This document shows positions 11,355-22,060 of a stretch of 64,000 nucleotides of DNA, piece after piece. The DNA is from Ophiobolus disseminans (taxonomy: Eukaryota > Ascomycota > Dothideomycetes > Pleosporales > Phaeosphaeriaceae), in the NCBI GenBank assembly GCA_010093685.1, contig MU006235.1:62001-126000 (forward strand). Direction: 5' to 3'. A program made the translations under genes and the position numbers. Position 1 is the stretch's first letter, and every line of letters starts with the position of its first letter. The notes below the pieces were generated by a model that saw only the letters and a program-made list of their open reading frames with translations, ran no database searches and was not told where the DNA came from.

Positions 11355-11698
11355 ATGAAGCTCACTCTTGCCCTTGCTCTTTCCATTGCCTCTCTTGCGC
11401 TCGCGGCTCCGAGGCCTCAGAACGACAATCGACCTGTCGCCATAGGCGCATGCTGTGTAGCGAACACAAGCCTGAAGCAAGACGTGTGCAACGTCAATGG
11501 ATCAACTGGCCGATGCATTCCTTCTGCGGCCAATGGATGTGGGTTTTTCGGTGCATACTAAAGACACAACCTTGCTAATTGATTCGCATAGGCGGAGCCG
11601 CCCTGACGTGTATCGAGGACGCTCGTTTGACGTGCGATGCAAATACGCTTGAAAGAGGACGCCCGTTGTGCAGGCTCGCTGGAGAGGCAGGCGTTTAG
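11355..11698 (+). CDS. Small cysteine-rich secreted protein (8 Cys, effector-like)
   Basis: Two exons, 11355-11538 and 11592-11698, encode 96 aa. The intron is GTGGGT...TTGCTAATTG...CATAG; splicing completes a Cys codon. Without splicing the frame ends early at 11561, so the spliced form is preferred because it adds three more cysteines in a coherent tail. The signal peptide is residues 1-18 (Leu/Ala-rich, cut after ALAA). The mature peptide has eight cysteines at 33, 34, 45, 54, 62, 68, 76 and 88, starting with a CC doublet. This size and pattern fit apoplastic small secreted proteins of plant-associated Dothideomycetes. The hydrophobin pattern has two CC doublets and is not matched. The function is not known; no toxin family is recognised. 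Confidence 0.7.
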
Positions 11699-12062
11699 TA
11701 GCATCATCGCGGAGCAACAGAATCATAGAATGCTCAGTTGCAGTCCATGACCCTGATTTATTTGAGACGTCGAGGGTATAGATGTATGCTTGAAAATGAA
11801 TTAATGGCTGGCCCCGCACAAGAAATTAGATAAACTTCCATATGTTTTGTGAATGATGGTATTGTCAGTGAGATGATGGATGAAGGACGAAGGAGTGAGC
11901 GATGGAGTTGGGACTCGCTTAACCTCGGCGTTGGCTCGGACGACCAAAAAGCGAAAGCGCCTATGGCAGCCTACACGCGACCTTTGGCACTGCACTTCGA
12001 CCACGCCGGCATCATAGAAATGCATGCTTCGCTTCATCAGACCTCACAGTATATACACAGCA
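11699..12062. other. Intergenic, MOD5 5' region
   Basis: No gene is supported. It contains the 3' end of the small secreted protein gene and the upstream region of the tRNA isopentenyltransferase gene. Confidence 0.4.
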
Positions 12063-13601
12063 ATGATGCAGGCGCCAGTACGCCCGCTCATCGCCATTGT
12101 CGGTGCGACCGGAACTGGAAAGTCGGATGTGAGTCGTTCTAACTAAAATTCTGCACCCTTAATAGACTAGCTAATCGTATCAATAGCTAGCAGTTGAATT
12201 GGCTCGCAAATACGATGGCGAGATCATAAATGGCGACGCGATGCAACTTTATCAGGGGCTTCCGATCATTACGAACAAGATCACGCAGGAAGAAATGAAG
12301 GTTGTACCCCATCATCTGCTTGGTTGCATTGGCCTGGAAGAGGAGACATGGACTGTGTCAAGATTCGTGGAGAAAGCTTTGAGTACGGTATGTATTTAAT
12401 AGAGATTAAAAGATAAGAGCAAGGATGGTCTGACTAACCAACGTAGATTGAGGCCATCCGCAGCCGCAGCAAATTGCCCATTCTCGTTGGGGGAACCCAC
12501 TACTACACTCAGTCGCTCTTATTCCAGGACGCGCTGTGGGACGAGGCTCCACCAGATCTGAGTCATGGCAACGAAAGTTTTCCTATCCTCGAAGAGCCAA
12601 CAAACGTCATCCTAGCAAAGCTCCAGGAGGTTGATCCAATCATGGCGGATCGTTGGCACCCAAATGAGAGACGAAAGATCCGGCGCTCGTTGGAGATATT
12701 TCTTAAGACTGGGAAACCCGCGTCTCAGATTTACGACGAGCAGCGACTGAAGCGGGAGTTCTCACCACACTCCTTAAATGACTCGTCAAAAAGTAGTGGT
12801 ACAGGCATGCGGTCTCCAACATTGGTCCTCTGGGTGCACGCCAGCAAAGACATTTTATACCCTCGTCTCAACGGTCGCGTAGACAAGATGCTTTCCAGAG
12901 GCCTTCTGGAAGAAGTTGAATCACTTTCAAGTGTCAAGCATGACATTGAAGCTGCCACAAGCACAGTGGTGGACCAAAGCCGTGGTATCTGGGCCTCCAT
13001 AGGATATAAAGAGTTCCTAGACTATCAGGATGGGCTGCACAACAAGGATGCAGACACGGCAGACCTCGAAAAGCTCAAGACAGCAGCGATTGAGAAGACA
13101 CAGGCAGCCACAAGGCAATACGCAAACCGACAGATCAAATGGATCCGAATCAAACTGCTCAACGCTCTCGCTGGAGCGGGACAGCAGCAAAACGTCTTCC
13201 TGTTCGATGGCTCAGACCTCTCGAAGTGGGAGCAGGATGTCATTGGCCCTGCGATGAGCGTAACTAAGCACTTCCTTTCCGGTGAAGTACTTCCTACTCC
13301 CACCTCGTTATCCGCAGCCGCATCTGAGATGCTCACACCAAAGCGAGAGTACGATCTCGGACAGCGGCCGGACCTATGGCAGAAGAGAGTCTGTGACACA
13401 TGTGGCATTGTCGCAGTCACTGAGAACGACTGGAGCTTGCACATCAAGAGCAGATCGCATCGGAGAGCCGTTGGATGCGAGAAGAAGCAGAAAACCAGTA
13501 AAAGCACTGTCGAAAGGAACCACAAAGTTTTGCAGACAGACATGATCGATGTCCTCGAGAGTTATATGCAAACTTTTCCGAGCGATGACATCGCAGATTA
13601 A
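12063..13601 (+). CDS. MOD5: tRNA dimethylallyltransferase (isopentenyl-A37), MOD5-type
   Basis: Three exons (12063-12128, 12187-12387, 12447-13601) encode 473 aa. The P-loop GATGTGKS is at residues 14-21, followed by the DAMQLY and LPILVGGTHYY motifs diagnostic of the MiaA/MOD5 family. These enzymes transfer dimethylallyl to A37 of tRNAs reading UNN codons, in cytosol and mitochondria. The C-terminus has a single C2H2 zinc finger (CDTCG...HIKSRSH), the matrin-like finger found in eukaryotic MOD5 proteins, then a Lys-rich tail. Two adjacent ATGs start the frame; a second in-frame start could give alternative targeting, as in yeast Mod5. The region between the catalytic core and finger is well preserved, with no lesions. 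Confidence 0.95.
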
Positions 13602-13969
13602 GCGTTCTCATATACGTCGGGCTAGTGTTTGGTGCATCGCCATTTCGTTATACGCAGTCCTAGCCTAATTGCGGTTATATTTGTAAGGCGTTGCCTGGCA
13701 GGTGAGGCTGTGATACATTCTCTCACTTCAAAGGCAAACGCTATCACTCGTGGTAATCATTAGTCGTTCGTACAGTCAGAGTCACTCGGCCTCATCTTTC
13801 CCCTCTCGTCAATCTCCCTACAACACTTCATCCGCCGCAGGTTGTCTCCTATACACAATCCTAGACTCGCTCTCTCGACAACGTATACACACTTGCCACG
13901 CTCCTACCCAGACAACATACACACAACAACCGATCTCCTATCAAGAAGGTCGCCTCTTCATCCACCAAG
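13602..13969. other. Intergenic
   Basis: Pyrimidine-rich leader-like sequence precedes the F-box gene start at 13970; no other element was recognised. Confidence 0.4.
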
Positions 13970-15189
13970 ATGGTGAGTATGCTCAAATCGCTGCCAGATG
14001 AACTGCTACTCGAGGTATTCACGCATCTTCGGCTCGTGCGAAAGAACAGCCATGAAGATCGTCATAAGCCCACCGGCATCGAAGAAGCGAGGGCATCCTT
14101 TACCTTCCTTTCTCTCACCTCCAAAAGTCTCTCTACGATTGCTCAGCCGTTCCTCTTTGTGACCTGGTAACTTCGGAGACAAACAATGACCATCGGCCTG
14201 CTCGCATCCCACAAGCACTAAGTACCGTCGCGAGCCGCCCAGCATTGGCATCAAGCATTGTTTACGTTGAACACATGCCTCCTGACTGTGGTGAGCTCGA
14301 TTGCAAAGAGAACTGTGCCCGCGGTGTCTGGGCTGGTGCCGAGGCCGAACTCTGGAAGACACAACTCAAGACGTTTCCAGGTATGGCACAATTAGCACTC
14401 TTGCTAAAGCTCATACCAAATATCGCTCATATCTACATCGATATGTTTCCTGGGGCATCTGAGGCCTTCATCCATCTTCTGTTATCTGGAAACAAGACCG
14501 AAGGCCACCAAGACAGATGCTATCCCACTTTCAGACGACTAGAGACCGTTTGCATTGACAGTAGATATTAGAAGGACTTGAACGCGATCGTTCCACGATT
14601 TTCTAAACTTGCGACCTTCCTGCAGTCATTGCCCTTACGCCACTACTCGCACAACGAACTTCATATCGAACAGGATCTCCTCCCAAGCATATCGTCAGGA
14701 TTTTCAATGCCGAAAGTCGAGATTCTCCATCTGCAAGATCTCTGGGTAGATCTCCGAACAGCTACAACCATTATTAACGCATGTGGTCTCATCAAAGTTT
14801 TGACGCTTTGGCCTACGTTGTGCGAAAACCCAGATTTCAGTACACTGTGTCCAGCTCTCTTGGCCAGAAAAGAATCACTGCGGTATATTGAACTATCTAT
14901 AAGCAATTCGCTTTGGCCGAATCCGATTCCGCTGCAAGGCTCCTTCGCCGCCTTCAAGTGCCTAAAGTTCTTACGCGTCCCTGACGTCGTATTGATGGGA
15001 ATTCCTGACGGCTTGGACGTCAATACCAACCTATGGTACAAATGGGAAATGTTCCAGCCCTTGCGACGCCTTAGCACCATTCTGCCAGCATCGCTCGAGG
15101 TCTCTTATCTTGATGGAGAGACAACGCATTTGTCAGACGACACATGCTTTCTGTGGGACCTCGCCAAGGATCTATCCCAATTTTCGTGA
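13970..15189 (+). pseudogene. F-box protein gene with in-frame TAG and a frame change
   Basis: The N-terminus has an F-box (LPDELLLEVFTHL, then LSLTSKSLSTIAQPFLFVT), the Skp1-binding module of SCF ubiquitin ligases. The body resembles a leucine-rich, poorly conserved fungal F-box tail. The frame changes at about 14167: either a 1-nt loss, or an intron 14167-14222 (GTAACT...CTAAG, 56 nt), which would also restore frame but has a weak branch site. Coding then continues to TAG 14569-14571 and resumes in the same frame to 15189 with typical coding composition. An intron 14561-14625 with good signals can be drawn but throws downstream coding out of frame. CAG or TGG to TAG explains the stop. Confidence 0.6.
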
Positions 15190-15720
15190 CTTAGGATCGT
15201 GGGGTCGAGAGCGGGACGGCAAAGTCCGTTCGACAAGTTGTCAAAAGAGTTTGCCACGTGTGGAATCAGCTTCGAGAGCAACGAAACTGTACAGACATCA
15301 TAAATCAGGCTGAATAGCCTCGAAGTGGTTTACTGGTGCATTTTCTTTTCTATCCTTGGCAAAGGTCATTTTTGGTGTCCTTTTGTTATCTCCCTCCAAG
15401 GAATGCTAGTGAGCATGCTCCACGAAGACAATGACAAGTCTAGCGGGGAATGCGTAGTATGGGTAGCATGTCTTCCTTACAGGCTACGGCCGTAAAAGTC
15501 GTGGACTTGGTCGGCGAGCCGGGCACTGCATGCATATTCATGCTAGGATCTTCATTCAATACAACCGAAAAGTTTCTTTCAAATTTCTCTCAGCGTTTCC
15601 GAATACTTATGACTTTTCAATAACTAACACTCTTCTGCCCTTACTTGATAGCACAACGATCAATCCATGAACGCTGCCATCGGGCTCGGCGCAGCAGAGG
15701 GCACCATCGACGACACAATT
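15190..15720. other. Intergenic
   Basis: Convergent 3' regions of the F-box pseudogene (plus) and the DUF3632-like gene (minus). No element is supported. Confidence 0.4.
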
Positions 15721-16657
15721 TTACGCAAACTTCTCATCCTCCTCTAACCTCCATCCCTGATCCTCCACCCTCTTTACTTCCTCCAACGCTCTTTCAACCA
15801 GCGCTCTCGTCTGTTCGTCCTCTACCTCTCTCCCTTCATTCAAGCCTTTCACCCAAATATCCCACCTCTCTTTGTTAAACCCTACCCAATTCTTCTTCTG
15901 CTTGAGATATGCATCGCCTTCTTTGGCAGGATTGCTATTGCTAGATTTGTGCCTGTGGTCACGCTTCGCCTGGACATTCGCCCAAAGCCGATCGGTGGCA
16001 TAGATCATCCATAGCGAAACTGAGTGGAGAAGAACAGTGTTGGGCGCACGAGGTTCAGCAGTGTGTTCAAAAGCTGAGCGGAAGTCTCGGAGAGCGTAAA
16101 GCGAGAAATCGAACGGCCCGGTTGTCTTTTCGGGATTCGGGACGAAGTTCGCGGGAGACGAAGTGAGCTGGGCCAGGAAGGCGACCTGGTTGTAGTACTT
16201 TCCTTCTTCTTCTGGATCAGAAGAGTCTTCGTTAGGATCTATGGCGTCGCCGTTCAGTATGTTGTGTCAAGAGCTGAACAAGGACTGTCCTACCAAAATT
16301 CCAGTAATCCGCGACGTTTATGCCCAAATTGGGTACCTCAGTCCACACTGGCTTGTCGTAATCTTGGTCGAATCGAAGTTGATCGCCCGTCGCTGGGTCG
16401 ATAACCTTCTGCTGTTGTAGCTTCCTGACGAACTCGACCAAGGCGGTTTGTTCAACAGGAGCAACTTTTGGAACTATATCGTTCATCAGAGACTGCCAAA
16501 CTTTGTCCAAATGCGTGCGTAGGGCATCGCTCGCTGAGATGTTTGTCGATCAAGCGGCCGAGGACGTGAGATCAAATATTTGCTGAACGACAGAGTCTAC
16601 CGAAGCGTCAGGCCGCGTGAGAGAAGAGATGATCCGATGTTCTTGTGAGTCTTCCAT
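15721..16657 (-). pseudogene. DUF3632-like fungal protein with TGA at codon 36
   Basis: Two exons, 16657-16294 and 16238-15721, with a 55-nt intron (GTAGGA...ACTGAAC...ATAG) would encode 293 aa. After the intron the protein reads through a region typical of fungal DUF3632 proteins (VADYWNFG, then a helical segment with AFLAQLTSSP and an acidic C-terminus). Codon 36, at 16552-16550, is TGA. Frame and coding character continue on both sides, and CGA to TGA explains it. Initiation downstream of the stop would lose the first 35 residues; an ATG-less open frame runs on to 16510. DUF3632 is an uncharacterised family expanded in Dothideomycetes and Eurotiomycetes. Function unknown. Confidence 0.55.
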
Positions 16658-17426
16658 TCTGATGTTGAGAGGTGCTTATTCTGCTCCTGAAAGTTAGAGT
16701 TATGGCGCTATAGGTGGCCAATAGGTAGGAAAAGCATCTACCTTGATGCTAGTGGCATCGTTCTAATCTGAGGCCAATCTTAGGGAAGAGAAATGTATGC
16801 GCTCCTGAAGAAGGGGCCGCAGCGCGGTGTAGGCTAGGCAAGGCGACTGACATTGACACGAATGAGTCGCACCTGTCAGCTTACTTAATGTGCGCGATCA
16901 AGCAGGCGTGACGTCATGTACACCTGCGCCTGACGCCCGACTGGGAAATCCATGTCCGTACCTAATGTCTCTCTCCTCCCTATCGGAAATATGAGCTTTT
17001 GTGTTTTGGCGAGCTCAAAAGCTTTGCTGGTCTTACCATATTCACTCACGACATGTACGCGGATAAACATTCATTATTAGTAGTAAAGGCAACGCACTTT
17101 CACTAAGTTGGAAATCAAATTGTTACATGAAATACATTCCTTTCGTTACTCCATTGACGATTCATGGTATGCCATCGCATTACCAAAGACTTGGCCCTAG
17201 CATGTAGTTCTGTAGGTGATGGGAAATACCTGCCCTATCCTAGGTTCCTCATCGAACATATGTTCCATACTTGCCACCACTTTCCTGTTATACCTGCATG
17301 GAGGACTAGTATGACGGTGCTCCAAAGGATGAATGTCTCAGCCCGACGGAGAAGCAACTCGGCAAGGTCAATCGATTAGAACAGTAGACGCAATTGACGT
17401 CCGTCCCCCTATTCCGACGGATCTCG
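16658..17426. other. Intergenic
   Basis: No gene is supported. Short frames on both strands lack domains. It separates the DUF3632-like gene from the BTB array. Confidence 0.4.
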
Positions 17427-18221
17427 TCAAAAGTCTAAGGTGATGTTTTTGTTGCAGCTACAGCAGGTAATTGTATGCGTCATGGAGAAACAGTAGCGAC
17501 GCTCGCGAGACGAAGCCAATGAAATATTAGCGCCGAATATTGGACACGATTTCACCAATTCCTCAAACTCGGCCGCCTCGGTGAAGTTAGGGTGTTCGGC
17601 AAAAATGATCGACGTGATCTGGATGCCGATGACAGAGTCGACGGTAGGGTCAAGTTCGTAGTACGATCGGACAGCAGCTTCGATAAGCTTGTAGTCGTCG
17701 TCTTTGGTGTCCTTGAGGATGTTCTGAATTTCCTCGGTAATGGGCTTGTAGATCTTCGAGATGTTGTATTTGTCAGCGACTTTATAGATACCGACAAGCA
17801 CCTGAATGCGCTTGATCTTGTCGTCAGTAGCGAGCTGAGTGACGCTCTCGGTATCGAACTCTCCGCCGTAGAGAAATTTGAGAACAGAACTGAAGTGGTC
17901 GGGGTCGTCCTCGTGGAGCTCAATGCTGCCCTCGACGGCTTCCTGTTGTTATAAGCCAGTGTCCGAGATGACATTCGGATCGGGCTCTGCGTACCTTGAA
18001 GCCTCCTGCGAACATGTTCATGAAGTACTCTGATTCCATACAGAGTATAGCTTTGTGAGCGTAGTACTCGCGTACCTGACTCTTAAAGATTTGCTTGATC
18101 TTGACATCAGAGAGGGTGGGGTTGTTGAAGAGCCTAGAAAAGGTGTAGTTAGGACTCTAATCTGGACTGTTGATAGAACTTATACATACTCAACAGCTAG
18201 TGTCTTGGTGAAATCGGCCAT
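17427..18221 (-). CDS. BTB/POZ-domain protein, copy 1 (intact)
   Basis: Three exons (18221-18190, 18133-17995, 17942-17427) encode 228 aa. Introns have GTATGT and GTACGC donors with TCTAG and ACAG acceptors. The BTB fold spans about residues 12-120: LFNNPTLSDVKIKQ, HKAILCMESEYFMNMF, then ELHEDDPDHFSSVLKFLY. It is followed by a helical region (VGIYKVADKYNISKIY) and a Cys-rich tail. Fungal stand-alone BTB proteins of this size are thought to be adaptors or dimerisation modules; some pair with CUL3 ligases, but nothing here proves that. This is the only intact member of a three-gene tandem array. Copies 2 and 3 share the exon layout, including an identical exon 2 length of 139 nt. Confidence 0.85.
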
Positions 18222-18467
18222 GACTAGAGTTGAATGAAACAAATGCGTGTTCTTGTTGATAGCTAGATGAACAGTAGAGGTTGACTTGACAAGGTATGCG
18301 AGTTCATCGCAGCGAAACGGAATGTTTTATATGAGTATGATTGCTTGAGACCCTTTCATTTCAGGTAACGTAAACAAAAGTGAGCAAATGAAAGGCTCGA
18401 CCGTTCGAAGCAATTCCCCTCATAGCTTGCGGGGCGGGCAAGGGACACGATTGAACATTTCACATGC

Positions 18468-19523
18468 TCATCTCGCTGTTTTGTCTTTGTTAATCCTTCT
18501 CTGCATATATGTATTTGGAATTGTAACACTGTCTTGCATGAAGAAATGCGCAAAATAGCGCACTTTTGTATTTGTCTGCCGCGTAAACCCGCCAACTGTT
18601 GGATCCGTACACCGTGTACCCAGGTACCCAGGTACGCTCAGCGCAGTCACATATTTACTGCTGCTCCCAAGCATGAACGGTGACACTTTTATTAAAAGTG
18701 CAATATTGGCCGAAGCATCCTCCATAGACAATGGCCATAGGGTTCGATTCGTTGTCGCGGACCAAGTTTTAATGCCACATTGGCAATTGAAGCTTCTTAC
18801 ACCAAATAGTCTTTTTTCATGATAGCATAATGCGATGTCGGAAGCAAAAACCGGGAATTCTACAAGAAGATCTGGAAAAGTTCGCGTACGTAGAAACAGC
18901 CGGCAAGAGTTTATGATGGTTGAAGCGATTACGCGGCCGGCAGCATGACCAGGGACAGAGCAAGATCCATAGTGTTCCTTGACCACGGACTCAAGCATAG
19001 TGCTGTCCTTGATCGTGTTGAGGGACTTTGCAGGTGCTCGGCAGCCGGTGTTAGCAATCTGCCAACGTCGTACTTATCAGCCACCCTGTATACACCCAGG
19101 ATATACTGAACGACTTCGTGCTTCTGGTCCTTGGCTGCGGTGGATTTCATGACGTTGGGGTCGTATTGTAGTGTGACCATGAACTTGAGAACGCATTCGA
19201 AATGATCGGGGTCGTCATCGTGCAGTTCCATGGTAGCTTCACTCGCTTCCTGCGCTCATTAGTCCTGTGTGTTGGCAGTTACCACTACAACGAACATTGA
19301 AGCTGCCAGTGAAAGCTCTCATGAAGTATACGGACTGGAAACACGGGATGGCTTTGTGCCCATGGTACTCGCGCGTCCTCCCATCGTATGTCTGCTTGAT
19401 CTTCACGTCGGACAAGACTGGATCGTTGAACAGGCTGAGTGAAGAGCTTAGCATAGTCCTGAAAGCAATGGTCATACTAGTTAGTGCTTACGTCTGAGCC
19501 GAAGGCTTTTGCGCGGTCGCCAT
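18468..19523 (-). pseudogene. BTB/POZ-domain protein, copy 2 (frameshifted)
   Basis: Exons 19523-19492, 19434-19296 and 19249 onward mirror copy 1 (exon 1 32 nt, exon 2 139 nt). The BTB core is readable (LFNDPVLSDVKIKQ, HKAIPCFQSVYFMRAF, ELHDDDPDHFECVLKFM). The frame breaks near 19030 after PAAEHL. A 1-nt loss there moves the rest (KSLNTIKDSTMLESVVKEHY...) into another frame, which stays homologous to copy 1 up to about CQCGIKTW. Beyond that the normal stop seems lost and the frame runs to 18468. The intron 2 donor is a weaker GTTCGT. Uncorrected translation gives only a truncated BTB protein. Function presumably lost. Confidence 0.65.
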
Positions 19524-19959
19524 GCTTGTTGAGTGCGCGCCGCTGTTAGTGTTTCGTGAAGAAACGATTGAGAGAAAGCAGTATTTGGGTGCCCGCGGGT
19601 GAGTGTTTGTCGACAATTAAGCCTAGGCATATTGCAGTTAGCGTGATCCGGGGTATTGGTTGTGGAGGCGCGGGTAGCGACATCAATTTCGTAGGGTGCT
19701 TTGGTGCGAACAAACCGCCAAAGTAGTCCTGGAAATTGTCGGAGCGTGAAAGAGATAGAAGACAAAATACTTTCTCATGGTACGAAGAACAGGACGCAAG
19801 AGAACAAGATATGGTAGCATGACTTTTGAGATACCCTCCTTTTCCCCACCTTCATATCCAGACTATTTAAGCTTTCATGAAAGATTCATACTCAATGAAT
19901 GGGACCTGTCGCTACCAGTACGACATACCAAATATGCCGAGCTTCAATGTTCTTCCGCC

Positions 19960-20676
19960 TTACCAGGTTTTGCCATCAGTCGTCGTATAGGCAGTCCAGA
20001 ACACGTCTGTGGCAAGTGTTTCGAATCGTATTCCTTTTACCATGCCAGTTCTCATGACGTAACTGCATATCAGGCGTCCCAAGGCAGAGTTTGCCTGTAC
20101 GCAACGACTGTAGTGAGCCTCGACTATCCATTCGGCCATCTTCATGGTCACGAACCCATATTACTCTCCACATGTTTCTTTGTAAGGAAATTGTTCAGTT
20201 GCGCACTTGCAAAGAGCAGGAACGTCGTGTTTTTCGGCAAGCACATGTAAGACGATTGGGTTCATGAAGCGACTCTGAATAATAAACAAGTTGGGCACCT
20301 TTCTATTAAGAATATCCTGGTTCCATTCGCGCGTGTAGAGGAAGCATAAGAGGAGCTCGAAATCGACTGGATCGTTGTCGTGAACCTCGACGATGTTGGA
20401 TCTAGCTTCCTAACCGATTATAAGCCAATATTCGGTGACATGCTGAACAGCTGTACCTTGAAGTTCCCAGTCAACGCTTTCTTGAACCATCCTGAACCAG
20501 GGCACAGAATCGCCTTGTGCGAAGGGTATGACTTGGTGATTCCTTTGGAGATTTGGTGGATGGTCAAGTCCGAGAAGAGGGAGTCGTTGAAAAGCCTACA
20601 AGCGGTGAGCGAACGAAAATGACAATGAAAGACACATCGCTACTTACGAACTGCCTGTCGCTGCTTGAGTTCCCAT
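19960..20676 (-). pseudogene. BTB/POZ-domain protein, copy 3 (in-frame TAA)
   Basis: Exons 20676-20648, 20595-20457 and 20409-19960 give a 205-codon frame. Exon 2 is again 139 nt. The BTB-like part is divergent (LFNDSLFSDLTIHQ, HKAILCPGSGWFKKAL, EVHDNDPVDFELLLCFLY). A TAA at 20163-20161 (codon 139) interrupts it; the same frame continues for 66 more codons (MAEWIVEAHYSRC...DGKTW), matching the C-terminal helices of the other copies. CAA to TAA explains the stop. If translated as is, a BTB-only product of 138 aa would result, which might still dimerise. Confidence 0.6.
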
Positions 20677-20983
20677 GTTGTCGTCGAGTGCGGGGGTAAA
20701 GAGAGAGGAACCTAAAAGAGCAGATCGGTGCTTTTGTGCTAAGTAAGGTGCTATGAAATGAGACTGAAGGTGAAGTTGAGTTGCGCAGATCTCGGGATTC
20801 GCAGAGACAAGTGGAGGTGAAGGTGAGTTGCACAGATCACGAGATTAGTAGAGACAAGTAAGGGTGCAGGCAACCAGCTTGGTCGCTGTGCGTGAAGCAA
20901 ATCTTGATCTTAAAGGTACGACTAGGCAGAGCGAGTTCCATCATGGTAATAGTTCGACAAGACATCCCTACCACTTTACGAAC
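20677..20983. other. Intergenic
   Basis: 5' region of BTB copy 3 and 3' region of the 168-aa gene. A short imperfect duplication (caagtgaaggtga-like) occurs at about 20810-20870; nothing else is recognised. Confidence 0.35.
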
Positions 20984-21490
20984 TCAAAGATCGTACAGAC
21001 TTCCGACATCTTTCCACTCCTCTCGACCGTCGTAGATCTCAATCCTCTTATAATTCTCCAGCCATTTCTCGAAACCCTCCCTGGAGATCAACTCCTGCGC
21101 CTCTCTCGTCCCCAGCTCACCGTAGTAGTCAAGTATCTTGTCGATGTACATCCAAACGGCCTCGAGGTGTTTTGAGCTTATGTCCTTGCGTGCTAGAAGG
21201 CAGCTTCCGACATGCGACTGCCACTGCGGAGGTGCCAGTCCGTCCTCGTACTTGATGTTCAGGAATGTCGCGATCTGGCAGTCAAGGTCAGGGCGGTAGT
21301 TGGACTGCGTGCCGAGGCGGTAGATGACGAGCGGGATGTCCAATTTGGCGGGAACCTCGAGCAACGGACCATCAAATATATGGTGGTTGGCTGGGATGTC
21401 GACTTCGAAGAATACGCCGGGCTCCATGGTACATGCGAGGCGAACAACTTTGATGACTTCACCAGTGTCGTCTTCGTGGACACGGGACAT
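20984..21490 (-). CDS. Uncharacterised 168-aa protein
   Basis: A single open frame from ATG 21490 without introns or lesions. The protein is soluble and acidic, with no signal peptide or membrane segment. Its N-terminus starts MSRVHEDDTGEVIK. A helical C-terminal half includes EAVWMYIDKILDYYGELGTR and EGFEKWLENYKRIE. I do not recognise a domain. Coding composition and length support a real gene. It sits at the edge of the accessory block and may belong to a Dothideomycete-restricted family. Confidence 0.6.
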   Translation of the reverse strand: MSRVHEDDTGEVIKVVRLACTMEPGVFFEVDIPANHHIFDGPLLEVPAKLDIPLVIYRLGTQSNYRPDLDCQIATFLNIKYEDGLAPPQWQSHVGSCLLARKDISSKHLEAVWMYIDKILDYYGELGTREAQELISREGFEKWLENYKRIEIYDGREEWKDVGSLYDL

Positions 21491-22060
21491 CGTCTTGCAT
21501 TTTTGTTTGTGCCTTCCCTTCCAGTGATTGCGTTAGCAGTTCTTTTTGCAATAGCTCACCGATTTACAGCCACTGCAGCGTTGGAAAACACCTTCGCTCG
21601 GGTTCGGCTATCGCCCGCAATTTGCGCATGTTGGGCGTGATGAGGTCATGATTTCAAAGTGAGGATGTGAAGTGATGCAAGTTGCAGGTGCGCGGCCTGA
21701 TGCGGGTTTTAGCGTGTCGAGAAGAGTGGTCTACATATTTGGTCCATTAGCACGTGAGACGCCCAGGAGTGGCAACGACAGATCAGGTGGGTATCTAGTT
21801 GCATATGAGTATTACCAGCGTCTACAATTGGGCTCTAATCATCTGTCGCCGATGAATTATCTGTAATACATATCGAAGAGCAGGATGCTACCTAGGTACG
21901 CTCGATTCACGACAAACCGCTGCATACTACAAAGCCCCATCTAAAAGGCCCTAAATCGGTTGCCGGTGATCACTTAGCCTCGTCTACAGGGCCTATAAGT
22001 AGCCGAAATAATAGTTGAAAGTGGATCAAGATTCGGTTCGATTAACCAACTGCAATGTAA
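21491..22060. other. Intergenic
   Basis: No gene is supported. A palindromic CTACCTAGGTA motif lies at about 21889-21899, a short motif that recurs in gene-free parts of this window. Confidence 0.4.

Noticed and set aside
14561..14625. Intron with good signals over the TAG in the F-box gene
   Set aside because: Splicing it puts the clearly coding downstream sequence out of frame.
18735..18760. GGTTCGATTC, a possible tRNA B box
   Set aside because: No A box at the right spacing, no cloverleaf and it lies in the BTB copy 2 region.
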